Shown in pieces: positions 17,149 to 25,055 of a stretch of DNA of 64,000 nt; within the stretch, counting starts at the first letter, position 1, and every line of letters starts with the position of its first letter. A program made the translations under genes and the position numbers. A model generated the notes under the pieces. The model made no database searches. It had not been told where the DNA came from and saw only the letters and a list, made by a program, of their open reading frames with translations. Origin of the DNA: Pigmentiphaga kullae (GTDB lineage Bacteria > Pseudomonadota > Gammaproteobacteria > Burkholderiales > Burkholderiaceae_B); assembly GCF_004216695.1 (NCBI RefSeq), contig NZ_SGXC01000001.1, positions 1,426,001 through 1,490,000 of the forward strand, in the 5' to 3' direction.

Positions 17149-18852
17149 CTAGCCGGTGGCCGGCGCCAGCATCGCTTCGACCACTGCCGGCCGTCCCGCG
17201 CGCACGCTGGCCAGGGCCCGTGCCAGGGCCGTGCGCAGTTCGTGCCTGTCTTCGACGCGGATGGCCAGCGCGTCGCCGGCCGCGGCGGCCAGCTCGGCCA
17301 GGCGCGAACCGGCGCTGGCCGCGACCCAGTAGGTATCCGCGGCATGGGCCGCGCCCGCGGGATGGACGAGTTCGGTCGAGACCTTGGGCGAGCGCCAGCC
17401 GCTGTTGTTGTAGATGACGGTCAGCATGGGGGCGTCGTAGGTCCGGGCGACCCAGTAGGCGCTGGCGGGAACGCCGAAGACATAGCAGCCGTCGCCCACC
17501 AGGGCGATGACCTCGGCATCCGGGGCCGCCAGTTTTGCGCCCACGGCGGCGTTGATGCACCAGCCCAGGCCGCTGCCGCCGCTGGCGTAGAAGCTGCCGG
17601 GCCGGTTCATGCGCAGCGTCGAGGCAATGACGTGGGCGTTCGACGGTTCCTCGCACAGGACGATGCTGCGTTCGTGCAGCAACTCCTTGACGGCCAGCGT
17701 CACCTCCTGCGCCGTCAGCGGGCCGCTGGCGGGCGCGGGCGCCGGACCCGCCGGCGATCGTGACCGGATCCACGCCAGGCGCTCCCGTTTCAGCGCGTCG
17801 TCCACCGGCAGTCCGGCCCGTAGAAGCTGGTCGAGCGCGACGCTGCTGTCGGCCAGGTGGCGCTCGTGCGCCTCGAAGTGCCAGGCGCCCAGGGTGGGCT
17901 TGACCGGGTCGGCGTCGATATGGACGATGCGGGCGTCCCGCGCGGGGCCGGTGTTGCGGGGCAGCCAAGGCACGTCGACGTCGAGCAGCACGATGGCATC
18001 GGCTTCGTCGATGAGCCAGTCGCGGCGGTAACCCAGGTGGCAGGGGTGGTCGCCGGGGAAGTTCATGTATTGGGGCCCGACTTCCACCACGCCCAGGCCG
18101 TACCTGTCGCACACGGCAACCAGTTTCCCGGCCGTGGCCGGATCGCGTCCGGCATAGGTGGTGATGAGCAGGGGCCGGCGGGCGCCGGCCAGCAGCGCAT
18201 GCAGGTTCTCGACCGCCTCCGGCGCGAGCGCGGCCTTGCCCACGGCGCCGCGCAGCCCCGGATCCGCCGCGGTGTCGGGCGCGGCGGCGTCCCATACCTC
18301 GCGCGCGCCCGTCAGGTAGACGGGGCCCTGCGGTTCCGAGGCCGCGAGCTGGTGCGCGCGCAGCAGGGTCGCCTCGGTGGTGGCCGGATCCCGCAGTTCG
18401 TACAGCCACTTCATGAACGGCGCCACGAGATCGTGCTGGCGCGTGGTGTCCTGGATGTAGTGGATGTATTCGGTGCGCGAACCCGTCCGCGCCGCGTCCT
18501 CGGACACGGGCGACAGGCCCGCCACCACGATCACCGGCACGCGTCCGCGGCAGGCGTTGTGCACGCTGCCTCCCAGGTTCTGGGTGCCCACGTCCACGTG
18601 CACCAGCACGAGCTGGGCGCGGCGCGTCAGCATGGCGTGGCCGTGGGCCGCGCTCAGCGCGGTCATTTCGTGCGGGCAGACGATGACCCGCGGCGCCGGC
18701 TCGCCGGCTTCGCGCAGGCGCGCCAGCGCCTCGATGAAGGCGGGATGGTCGCTGCCCAGATTGGCGAAGATGTGTTCGATGCCCAGACGGGTGGCAAGAC
18801 GGATGAGGCGTGCTGCGGCCGAGGGATGGGCCGCGCTTTCTTTCAAGGCCAT
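17149..18852 (-). CDS. Thiamine diphosphate-dependent enzyme, acetolactate synthase/benzoylformate decarboxylase-like
   Basis: 567 residues with the three domains of the family. The catalytic Glu is in CPHEMTALSAAHGHAM. The central domain carries ITTYAGRDPATAGKLV. The ThDP/Mg site is ALVGDGCYVFGVPASA followed by YNNSGW (GDG...NN). It is annotated widely as acetolactate synthase-like, but it is far from biosynthetic IlvB context and lies divergent to an FAD monooxygenase. A decarboxylase or lyase acting on an aromatic 2-oxo acid is a plausible alternative (inference). Its promoter region shares architecture with the one at 26849-27086. Confidence 0.88.
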   Translation of the reverse strand: MALKESAAHPSAAARLIRLATRLGIEHIFANLGSDHPAFIEALARLREAGEPAPRVIVCPHEMTALSAAHGHAMLTRRAQLVLVHVDVGTQNLGGSVHNACRGRVPVIVVAGLSPVSEDAARTGSRTEYIHYIQDTTRQHDLVAPFMKWLYELRDPATTEATLLRAHQLAASEPQGPVYLTGAREVWDAAAPDTAADPGLRGAVGKAALAPEAVENLHALLAGARRPLLITTYAGRDPATAGKLVAVCDRYGLGVVEVGPQYMNFPGDHPCHLGYRRDWLIDEADAIVLLDVDVPWLPRNTGPARDARIVHIDADPVKPTLGAWHFEAHERHLADSSVALDQLLRAGLPVDDALKRERLAWIRSRSPAGPAPAPASGPLTAQEVTLAVKELLHERSIVLCEEPSNAHVIASTLRMNRPGSFYASGGSGLGWCINAAVGAKLAAPDAEVIALVGDGCYVFGVPASAYWVARTYDAPMLTVIYNNSGWRSPKVSTELVHPAGAAHAADTYWVAASAGSRLAELAAAAGDALAIRVEDRHELRTALARALASVRAGRPAVVEAMLAPATG

Positions 18853-19110
18853 CGGAATTTCCGGAAGTGGGGGTCGGCCGCCACCTTAGCCCCGCGCCGG
18901 GGGCGCCTGCCATCCCCGAAGGCTAATGCGCGGCATGCGCGAACGCTATGCCCGGCCGCTGCGTGTCCGCCGGCGAATCATGCATATCGTGCATGCCGGG
19001 CATAAGGGGCTCATTCTCGACGCGGGCACGGGCCCTTCGTATGGTGGCGACAGGACGCCGGCCCCGCGAGTCGGGAGCGGCGATGTTCATCGATCAGCCA
19101 TTCATTCATC
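18853..19110. promoter_or_regulatory. Divergent regulatory region A (ThDP enzyme / FAD monooxygenase)
   Basis: 258 bp without a gene. It holds ATGC-N5-ATGC at 18926-18938 and GCAT-N5-GCAT at 18991-19003, facing the minus- and plus-strand genes, 65 bp apart. CATGCA-N5-TGCATG (18979-18995) is a perfect inverted repeat with LysR-like spacing overlapping the second element. GCATAAGGG and TCGACGCGGG follow. Positions 18926-19026 align without gaps to 26938-27038 (61 of 101 identical by eye). A LysR gene lies between the two regions (23008-23907) and is the natural candidate regulator. Confidence 0.6.
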
Positions 19111-20319
19111 ATGACATCAGAAACTCAGGTAGTGATCGTTGGGGCCGGCCCGGTGGGCCTGGTGACCGCGCTGGCGCTGGCGCGGTCGGGAATCGACGTG
19201 GTGGTGCTGGAGGCGCTGCGCGAACTGCCCCGCGAGCAGCGCGGCGCGGCCTTCCATCCCCCCACGCTGGAAATGCTGGAGCCCTTCGGGATCACGGACG
19301 ACCTGCTGCCGCTGGGCCTGCGCATTCCGGTCTGGCAGATACGGGACAAGGAAGAGGGCGTCGTCGCCGAGTTCGACCTCGGCATGCTGGCCGGGGAAAC
19401 CCGCTACCCCTATCGGTTCCACCTGCCCCAGCATCACCTGGCCGCCGACGTGCTGGCCAGGCTCGAGCGAGAGCCGCGCGCGGCGGTCGTGTTCGGCGCG
19501 AGCGTCGAGGAAGTGAAACAGGACGGGGAACGCGTCGAGGTCCGGTACGCCGATGCCGACGGACGGTTCGAGACGATCGCCGCCCGCTGGGTGGTGGGAT
19601 GCGACGGCGCCCGCAGCGCGGTAAGAAAGAGCAGCGGCATCGACTACGAGGGATTCACGTGGCCGGAACGCTTCCTGGTCACCAACGTGGACGAAGACCT
19701 GGCAGGCGAGGGCTTTGCCGAGACCTCGTACGTGGCCGACCCGGACAAGTGGGCCGTCATCCTGCGGCTGGCCGATCCCCGGGTCGGGAACCTGTGGCGC
19801 ATCGCCATGCCGTCCGATCCCGACCTGCCCGAAGAGGCGGTGCTGGCCGAGGACTACGCGCAGGACATGCTGCGCGACGTATTGGGCCGGGAGCGTAACT
19901 GCAAGCTGGTCTACCAGAGCACCTACCGCGTCCATCAGCGCGTGGCGTCCAGCTTCCGCAACGGGCGCGTGCTGCTGGCGGGCGACGCGGCCCACATCAA
20001 CAATCCCATAGGCGGATTCGGATTGAACGGCGGCGTGCACGACGCGATCAACCTGTCGGAGAAGCTGGCCGCCGTTTGCACGGGGGCCGACTGCGCGCTG
20101 CTCGATCTCTACGACCGCCAGCGGCGGCACGTGGCGGTCGAGAACGTGCAGCGCCAGAGCATACGCAACAAGCGGCTCATGCAGGAGCGCGATCCCGGCG
20201 TGCGCAGGCAGAACATCGACGAGCTGCGCACGGTGGTGCGCGATCCGGAACTGGCGAGGTCCTACCTGCGCGACAGTTCCATGATCAGTTCGGTGGCCCA
20301 GGCCGCCGCGATCCGCTGA
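19111..20319 (+). CDS. FAD-dependent aromatic monooxygenase (PheA/MhpA/UbiH-type)
   Basis: 402 residues, a single-component class A flavin monooxygenase. FAD-binding motifs are IVGAGPVGLVTALALARSG at the N-terminus, the GCDGARSAVRKSSG motif in the middle and VLLAGDAAHINNPIGGFGLN near residue 290. It hydroxylates a phenolic or aromatic acid substrate with NAD(P)H and O2. It lacks the C-terminal thioredoxin-like domain of phenol hydroxylases and is shorter than MhpA. The semialdehyde dehydrogenase gene starts 21 bp later, so the two form one transcript. In a hydroquinone-type pathway it would make the dihydroxylated ring-cleavage substrate; that assignment is inference. Confidence 0.9.
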   Translation: MTSETQVVIVGAGPVGLVTALALARSGIDVVVLEALRELPREQRGAAFHPPTLEMLEPFGITDDLLPLGLRIPVWQIRDKEEGVVAEFDLGMLAGETRYPYRFHLPQHHLAADVLARLEREPRAAVVFGASVEEVKQDGERVEVRYADADGRFETIAARWVVGCDGARSAVRKSSGIDYEGFTWPERFLVTNVDEDLAGEGFAETSYVADPDKWAVILRLADPRVGNLWRIAMPSDPDLPEEAVLAEDYAQDMLRDVLGRERNCKLVYQSTYRVHQRVASSFRNGRVLLAGDAAHINNPIGGFGLNGGVHDAINLSEKLAAVCTGADCALLDLYDRQRRHVAVENVQRQSIRNKRLMQERDPGVRRQNIDELRTVVRDPELARSYLRDSSMISSVAQAAAIR

Positions 20320-20340
20320 CCCTTGCCCATGGAGACGACG

Positions 20341-21807
20341 ATGGCCACTCCCGTCATTTCCGCCTTCCTGGATGGAAGGCATGTTTCACGTCCGGAACTG
20401 CGCCGCTTCGAGAAGCGCGACCCCGCTACCGATGCCCTGATCGCAGAGGTCGAGGAGTCCGATACCGCGCTGGTGGATGAAGCGGTGCAGGCCGCCCTGC
20501 GGGCCGCGCGCGGCGTCGCGGCGGCCGCTTCGGCCGATCAGCGGGCGGACTGGCTGCTGAAGATCGCCGGCGCCATCCGGCGGCGGTTCGACGCCTTCGT
20601 CGATGCCGAAGTGCGCGACACCGGCAAGCCCTTGTCCATGGTCCGAAGCGTCGAGATTCCGCGCGCCATCGCCACCTTCGAGACTTTCGCGGAACTGCTC
20701 AGGACGCATCGCGACGACGTGGTGGTCACGGCCCTGCCGGAGGGCAGGCGCGCCGTCAACATGACCACGCGCCTGCCGCACGGCGTGGTGGCCATCATCT
20801 GCCCGTGGAACTTCCCGCTGGTGCTGGCCGTTTGGAAAATCGCCCCGGCGCTGGCCTGCGGCAACGCCGTGGTGGTCAAGCCGTCCGAGGAAACGCCTTC
20901 CTCGGTGGCGCTGCTGGCGCGGGTGATCGAAGAGATCGAGCTGCCCAAGGGCCTTTTCAACGTCGTCTACGGCTTCGGCCAGGATTCGGCGGGCGCCCTG
21001 CTGGCCGCGCATCCCGGCGTGAACGCGCTGACGTTCACGGGCGAGACCCGGACGGGCGAGGCGATCATGGCGGCCGCGGCGCGGGGCGTGCGGCCCGTGT
21101 CGCTGGAGCTGGGCGGCAAGAACGCCGCCATCGTCTTCGGATCGGCCGATCTCGACGCCGCGATCGAGGGGTCGGCGCGGTCCGCCTTCCTGAACTCGGG
21201 GCAGGTGTGCTTCGGTACCGAACGCCTCTATGTGCACCGGCCGCTGTTCGAGCGCTTCGTCGATGGCCTGTCCGCGCGGGCCGCCGCGCTGCGGATGGGC
21301 GATCCGCTGGATCCCGGCACGACCATGGGGCCGCTGATCAGCCGGCGTCACCGCGACAAGGTGCTGCGGGCCTGCGCCGTGGCGCGCGACGAAGGCGCCA
21401 CCGTACACACCGGCGGCCAGGCCCCGGCCATGGCCGGGCGCCTGGCGGAGGGGGCGTGGATGGCGCCGACGATCTGGACCGGGCTGGACGAATCGTCCAC
21501 CATCGTCCGGCACGAGGTGTTCGGCCCCTGCTGCCACATCGCGCCCTTCGACGACGAGGAAGAGGCGGTGCACCTGGCCAACGACAGCGAATACGGCCTG
21601 GCCGCGGCCCTGTGGTCGCGCGACCACGCCCAGGCGCTGCGCGTGTCCGCCCGCCTGCGCGCGGGTGTGGTCTGGGTCAACGCCTGGGGGATCCGCGACC
21701 TGCGCACGCCCTTCGGCGGCCTGGGCCGATCGGGCATAGGCCGCGAGGGCGGGCCGGCCTCGCTGGACTTCTACAGCCAGCAGCGCAATGTATGTTCGCT
21801 GGTGTGA
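20341..21807 (+). CDS. Aldehyde dehydrogenase, hydroxymuconic-semialdehyde dehydrogenase type
   Basis: 488 residues, the size of 2-hydroxymuconic semialdehyde dehydrogenases such as DmpC/XylG. Motifs: CPWNFPLVLAVWKIAPALA, the catalytic Glu in SLELGGKN and the nucleophile Cys in LNSGQVCFGTERLYV, with EVFGPCCHIAPF near the C-terminus. The N-terminus (ISAFLDGRH...FEKRDPATD) and the end (GGPASLDFYSQQRNVCSL) resemble that group closely. GGAG before the ATG at 20341 decides the start over alternative codons at 20323 and 20329. It would oxidise the ring-cleavage semialdehyde to the acid with NAD+. The stop lies six bases from the convergent Abi gene. Confidence 0.92.
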   Translation: MATPVISAFLDGRHVSRPELRRFEKRDPATDALIAEVEESDTALVDEAVQAALRAARGVAAAASADQRADWLLKIAGAIRRRFDAFVDAEVRDTGKPLSMVRSVEIPRAIATFETFAELLRTHRDDVVVTALPEGRRAVNMTTRLPHGVVAIICPWNFPLVLAVWKIAPALACGNAVVVKPSEETPSSVALLARVIEEIELPKGLFNVVYGFGQDSAGALLAAHPGVNALTFTGETRTGEAIMAAAARGVRPVSLELGGKNAAIVFGSADLDAAIEGSARSAFLNSGQVCFGTERLYVHRPLFERFVDGLSARAAALRMGDPLDPGTTMGPLISRRHRDKVLRACAVARDEGATVHTGGQAPAMAGRLAEGAWMAPTIWTGLDESSTIVRHEVFGPCCHIAPFDDEEEAVHLANDSEYGLAAALWSRDHAQALRVSARLRAGVVWVNAWGIRDLRTPFGGLGRSGIGREGGPASLDFYSQQRNVCSLV

Positions 21808-21813
21808 AAGGGG

Positions 21814-22824
21814 CTACGCGGTTGAGATTGGTGGACGATTGGCGCTGGAGGACCATCCGGGACGCTTGCGCCAGTCCATGGGGAATCCCAGGAGATCCTC
21901 GATGTTGAGGTCGTCGTACCGTGCGAAAAGTGCCTCGAGACTGTCGCGCCAGTCCGGGCCATGCTTGATGCTGCCGCAAACGTAATGGATCACCGTTGCA
22001 CTCACGAAAAATGTCCGGCTTTTCCCGAAGGTCAATCCCGCCTTGCGATAGTCGCCTGGTGTCACGCTGCTTTGTATTCCAATCAATCGATTGTGATGTG
22101 CGACAAGGTTTCTGAGTACGGAAAAAGCATGGAGCCAAGTGACGAAAACGGCAGGATCTTCGACCTTGAATCGCCGGCTGATTTCCTTGCGGTAGCCGGT
22201 ATTGGCCAGGTCCCTGTAGGCTTGGGACCAGGACCCGAATGTCAGGCATTCGCTAATTGCCCAGCTAGGGGGAAGGGCCGGGTTGTCGTAGGTAGCCAGA
22301 TAGTGGGTGATGAAAACCGACCGGTCTCTCATCCGTTCGACTTCTTCGCGGACCTTGTCCAGCAGCGGTTTGCGCTGTCCGGGTCTGGCCAAGTTGCTAC
22401 CGGTGCCTCGAGGGCGGGACTCCTTGAAAATCCTGGCTTTCATGAACCAGTGCGGACCTTCGTGTTTGCTGAGGACATTCGATATGACGGTGCGGACCGT
22501 GAGTTCAATGCGCTCGAGGGCATCAGCGGTGGCCCGGCGCAGTTCGCGATCGAACTCGTAGCGTCGAATGACATGGTCGAAGTGAGCACCGTGGCGGAAT
22601 TTCTTCGTCCTGGAGTCTTGCCATTGGTACCAGTAGCCCTTCATGCGATATCCGCCCACCTGTCTAAGGTAGGGTAGGGCAGATGTTTCGTCGATAGACA
22701 TCCCTTGATCAATCAGCTTTCGCATCAGATCATGCGGTTCGAGGTGGGGCTTGCTGAACGCCAACTTTGCACCGCGAGGCGGTTCCGAGGTACCGGCATG
22801 CGCCGGCTGTGCATCATGGGACAT
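21814..22824 (-). CDS. Abi-family (AbiF/AbiD, HEPN-type) abortive-infection protein
   Basis: 336 residues of the Abi_2 family. The N-terminal half has the hallmark RYEFDRELRRATADALERIE with TVISNVLSKHEGPHWF. The C-terminal half carries the HEPN catalytic motif R-x4-H as RNLVAHHNRL (Arg238, Asn239, His243), expected to act as a metal-independent RNase. Related AbiF proteins are toxins held in check by a cognate non-coding RNA and are considered relatives of the ancestor of Cas13. A structured RNA with its own promoter lies directly upstream (22851-22921). Base composition is visibly less GC-rich than its neighbours, consistent with acquisition, and it splits a catabolic cluster. A role in phage defence is inference from the family. 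Confidence 0.88.
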   Translation of the reverse strand: MSHDAQPAHAGTSEPPRGAKLAFSKPHLEPHDLMRKLIDQGMSIDETSALPYLRQVGGYRMKGYWYQWQDSRTKKFRHGAHFDHVIRRYEFDRELRRATADALERIELTVRTVISNVLSKHEGPHWFMKARIFKESRPRGTGSNLARPGQRKPLLDKVREEVERMRDRSVFITHYLATYDNPALPPSWAISECLTFGSWSQAYRDLANTGYRKEISRRFKVEDPAVFVTWLHAFSVLRNLVAHHNRLIGIQSSVTPGDYRKAGLTFGKSRTFFVSATVIHYVCGSIKHGPDWRDSLEALFARYDDLNIEDLLGFPMDWRKRPGWSSSANRPPISTA

Positions 22825-22850
22825 TGTTGTCGCACAGGCTATGGACGTGA

Positions 22851-22921
22851 AAAACCCGCCTTTTGCACGATCTCGAAAAGAGACACGTTATCCGTGGATA
22901 ACACGTGTGGCGGGTTGCGTT
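22851..22921 (-). ncRNA. Candidate abiF-type structured RNA upstream of the Abi gene
   Basis: On the minus strand the RNA would begin near 22921. An 8-bp outer stem pairs AACCCGCC (22916-22909) with GGCGGGTT (22860-22853). Inside it a second stem pairs ACACG..TTATCC (22908-22896, 2-nt bulge) with GGATAACGTGT (22893-22883). A purine/U-rich single-stranded stretch follows, including UUUU and AAAA tracts that could pair as a pseudoknot. The outer stem runs into five U residues, as in an intrinsic terminator. The Abi start codon is 26 bases beyond. Size, position and dedicated promoter fit the RNA partner found with abiF genes; I cannot compare it with the published consensus here. Confidence 0.7.
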
Positions 22922-22927
22922 GACGTG

Positions 22928-22956
22928 AGTATTCCCTACTCCATGTAGCCGGTCAA
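22928..22956 (-). promoter_or_regulatory. Sigma70-like promoter for the Abi-associated RNA
   Basis: Read on the minus strand: TTGACC (22956-22951), a 17-bp spacer, and AATACT (22933-22928). The predicted start, about seven bases further, is near 22921, right at the 5' edge of the outer stem of the structured RNA. This spacing supports a short dedicated transcript. Confidence 0.65.
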
Positions 22957-23007
22957 TCTGCGCGGCGAGACTGTTTTGTCAGACCGCCATGGTGCGGAAT
23001 GGCTCGA

Positions 23008-23907
23008 CTAGCGGTCATTGAACGCTTCCCGGACCTGGTTGCGGAACCACTGGTTGGCCAGGTCCTTGTGGAAGCGCTCATGCCAGAACAGCTTGACGTC
23101 GAAGCCCGGGATCTTCACCGGGGGTTCCAGCACCTGGGCGCCGATGATGCGGGCGGCGGTGGTGCCCGCGCGGCGGGGCATGGTCACGAGCATGTCCGAT
23201 TGAGGCAGGAAGGTCAGCACGGTGAAGAAGTTGGGCAGGCACAGGACGATGCGCGCGGGGTCGAGCATGTCGCGCAGGAATTTCTCCAGGCCGTCGTAGC
23301 CCGGCGGCAAGGGCGAGATGAGCGCGTGCGAGGCCGACAGGTATTGCTGGACGGTCAGCGTTCCCCGGATCTCGGGGTGGTCGCCGCGAGCCAGGCAGAC
23401 ATAGTCGGAGTGGTAGATGCCGGTCTGATAGAAGCCGGTGCCGAATTCCGAGAGGTTGCCGAAGGCGAGATCCACCTCGCCGCTTTCCAGCGCCTCGTCC
23501 ATGCCCTTGGGCCGCATCGGCAGGGCGCGCACCCGCAGGTTGGGGCTGTGGGGCCGGAAGCGGGCCATCAGGCTGGGGACCAGGATGGCGGCGGCGAAAT
23601 CGGTGGCGAAGAAGCTGAAGGTGCGCGAGGAGGTACAGGGGTCGAAGGCCTTGGGCGGCTCGAAGCGCTGGCTGACGATGCCCAGCACCTCGCCCACGCT
23701 GGATGCGAGCGACAGCGCGCGCGGCGTGGGCATCATGCCTTCGGACGTGCGGACGAACAACTGGTCGCCGAAGTAGTCGCGCAGGCGGCTGAGCGACTGG
23801 CTCATCACCGGCTGGCTCAGGCCCAGGCTTTCGCCTGCCACGGTCACGCTCTTCTCGCGCAGGATGGCGTCGAATACGGCTAGCAATCGGAGATCGAGGG
23901 AGCGCAC
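23008..23907 (-). CDS. LysR-family transcriptional regulator
   Basis: 299 residues. The N-terminal winged helix-turn-helix (RSLDLRLLAVFDAILREKSV, GLSQPVMSQSLSRLRDYFGD) is of the NodD/NahR/LinR-like subgroup that often controls aromatic catabolism. A substrate-binding-like effector domain follows (about 95-299). It is the last gene on the minus strand of the dioxygenase-hydrolase-Bug series and is the only LysR gene between the two related divergent promoters at 18926-19026 and 26938-27038. Control of both is therefore likely but inferred. Confidence 0.9.
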   Translation of the reverse strand: MRSLDLRLLAVFDAILREKSVTVAGESLGLSQPVMSQSLSRLRDYFGDQLFVRTSEGMMPTPRALSLASSVGEVLGIVSQRFEPPKAFDPCTSSRTFSFFATDFAAAILVPSLMARFRPHSPNLRVRALPMRPKGMDEALESGEVDLAFGNLSEFGTGFYQTGIYHSDYVCLARGDHPEIRGTLTVQQYLSASHALISPLPPGYDGLEKFLRDMLDPARIVLCLPNFFTVLTFLPQSDMLVTMPRRAGTTAARIIGAQVLEPPVKIPGFDVKLFWHERFHKDLANQWFRNQVREAFNDR

Positions 23908-24002
23908 GCTTGGTCCTCCGGCGGCACCCGCCGCGGGCGGGTGCCGGGATAGGTCAATGGCCGTTCATTCTGTCCAGCCGGCAGGGGAGCGTCAAGGCGC
24001 CG

Positions 24003-24983
24003 CTAGTCGACCGAGGCGCCGGTCTCTTTCGCGATCCGGGCCCACCGCGCCGTGTCGGCCGAAATGTAGTTCCTGAACTCTTCCGGCGAACTCGGCGCGA
24101 CGTCGACGTTCAGGGCCTGGAACCGGCGCTTGACCTCGGGCTGCGCGAGGACCTTGGCGATGCCGGCGTTGAGCCGGGCCACGATGGCCGGGGGCGTACC
24201 GGCGGGCGCCACGACGCCCAGCCAGGACTTGCTGTCGTAGTCCGGCACGCCGGCCTGGGCGATGGTGGGCAGCTCGGGGCGCGCGGCCGAGGGCTTGGCG
24301 TTGGTAAGGCCCAGGGCCTTGAGCCTGCCCGCCTGGATGAACGGATCCGCCGCCGCGAGGTCGGCGAACATCATCTGCACGTTGCCCGTCATGACGTCGT
24401 TCAATCCCGGCACGGTGCCCTTGTAGGGGACGTGGGTGATGCTGACATGGGCCATTTGTTTGAAGTGCTCCGCACCCAGGTGATTGGAGGTACCCGCGCC
24501 GGCGGAGGCGTAGTTGAGCTGGCCGGGATGTTTCCGCGCGTAGCGGATGAGCTCGGCCACGCTGCCGACGGGCAGGGACGGGGACACGACCAGGACCTGC
24601 GGCACCTCGGCCACCAGCGAGATCGGCGTGAAGTCCCGCTCGGGGTCGTATTTCACCCGTCCCTTGGGATAGACGCTGGGCGCGATCGTCAGGGACGAGG
24701 CTGCCATCATCAGCGTGTAGCCGTCCGCCTCGGCGCGCTGCACGTATTCGGAGGCGAGCAGCGTGCCGGCGCCCGGGCGGTTCTCCACGATCACGGGCTG
24801 GCCCAGGGAATCCTTGAGCCGCTCCGCCAGCACGCGGCTCATGATGTCGGCGATGCCGCCGCTGGTGAAGGGGACCACCAGATGCAGCGGCCGGGTGGGG
24901 TAGGAGGTTGCCTCGGCCGCCGAGACGAGTGCCGGGGCGAAGAGAAGCAGGCGGGCGAAGGCCCGCGGCAAGCGCGCATGCAT
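24003..24983 (-). CDS. Bug/TctC-family receptor of the hydroquinone-type cluster
   Basis: 326 residues with a signal peptide ending near LVSAAEATSYPTRP. Bug segments: VVPFTSGGIADIMSRVLAE, VENRPGAGTLLA, EADGYTLMMAAS and VPYKGTVPGLNDVMTGNVQ. It follows the alpha/beta hydrolase gene by about 70 bp on the same strand and precedes the LysR gene by about 95 bp, so it probably belongs to the dioxygenase operon and captures the substrate or a pathway precursor. No membrane components are nearby. Confidence 0.93.
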   Translation of the reverse strand: MHARLPRAFARLLLFAPALVSAAEATSYPTRPLHLVVPFTSGGIADIMSRVLAERLKDSLGQPVIVENRPGAGTLLASEYVQRAEADGYTLMMAASSLTIAPSVYPKGRVKYDPERDFTPISLVAEVPQVLVVSPSLPVGSVAELIRYARKHPGQLNYASAGAGTSNHLGAEHFKQMAHVSITHVPYKGTVPGLNDVMTGNVQMMFADLAAADPFIQAGRLKALGLTNAKPSAARPELPTIAQAGVPDYDSKSWLGVVAPAGTPPAIVARLNAGIAKVLAQPEVKRRFQALNVDVAPSSPEEFRNYISADTARWARIAKETGASVD

Positions 24984-25055
24984 GGTGTGTCTCCGTTCTG
25001 GTTATGGGGGCGGCCGCCGGCCGGGCGGGATACCCGGCGGCGTCGGATGCCTGGG

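Noticed and set aside
17149-18852. Biosynthetic acetolactate synthase (ilvB)
   Set aside because: No small regulatory subunit or ilvC follows, and the gene is divergent from a flavin monooxygenase. Only the ThDP superfamily assignment is safe.
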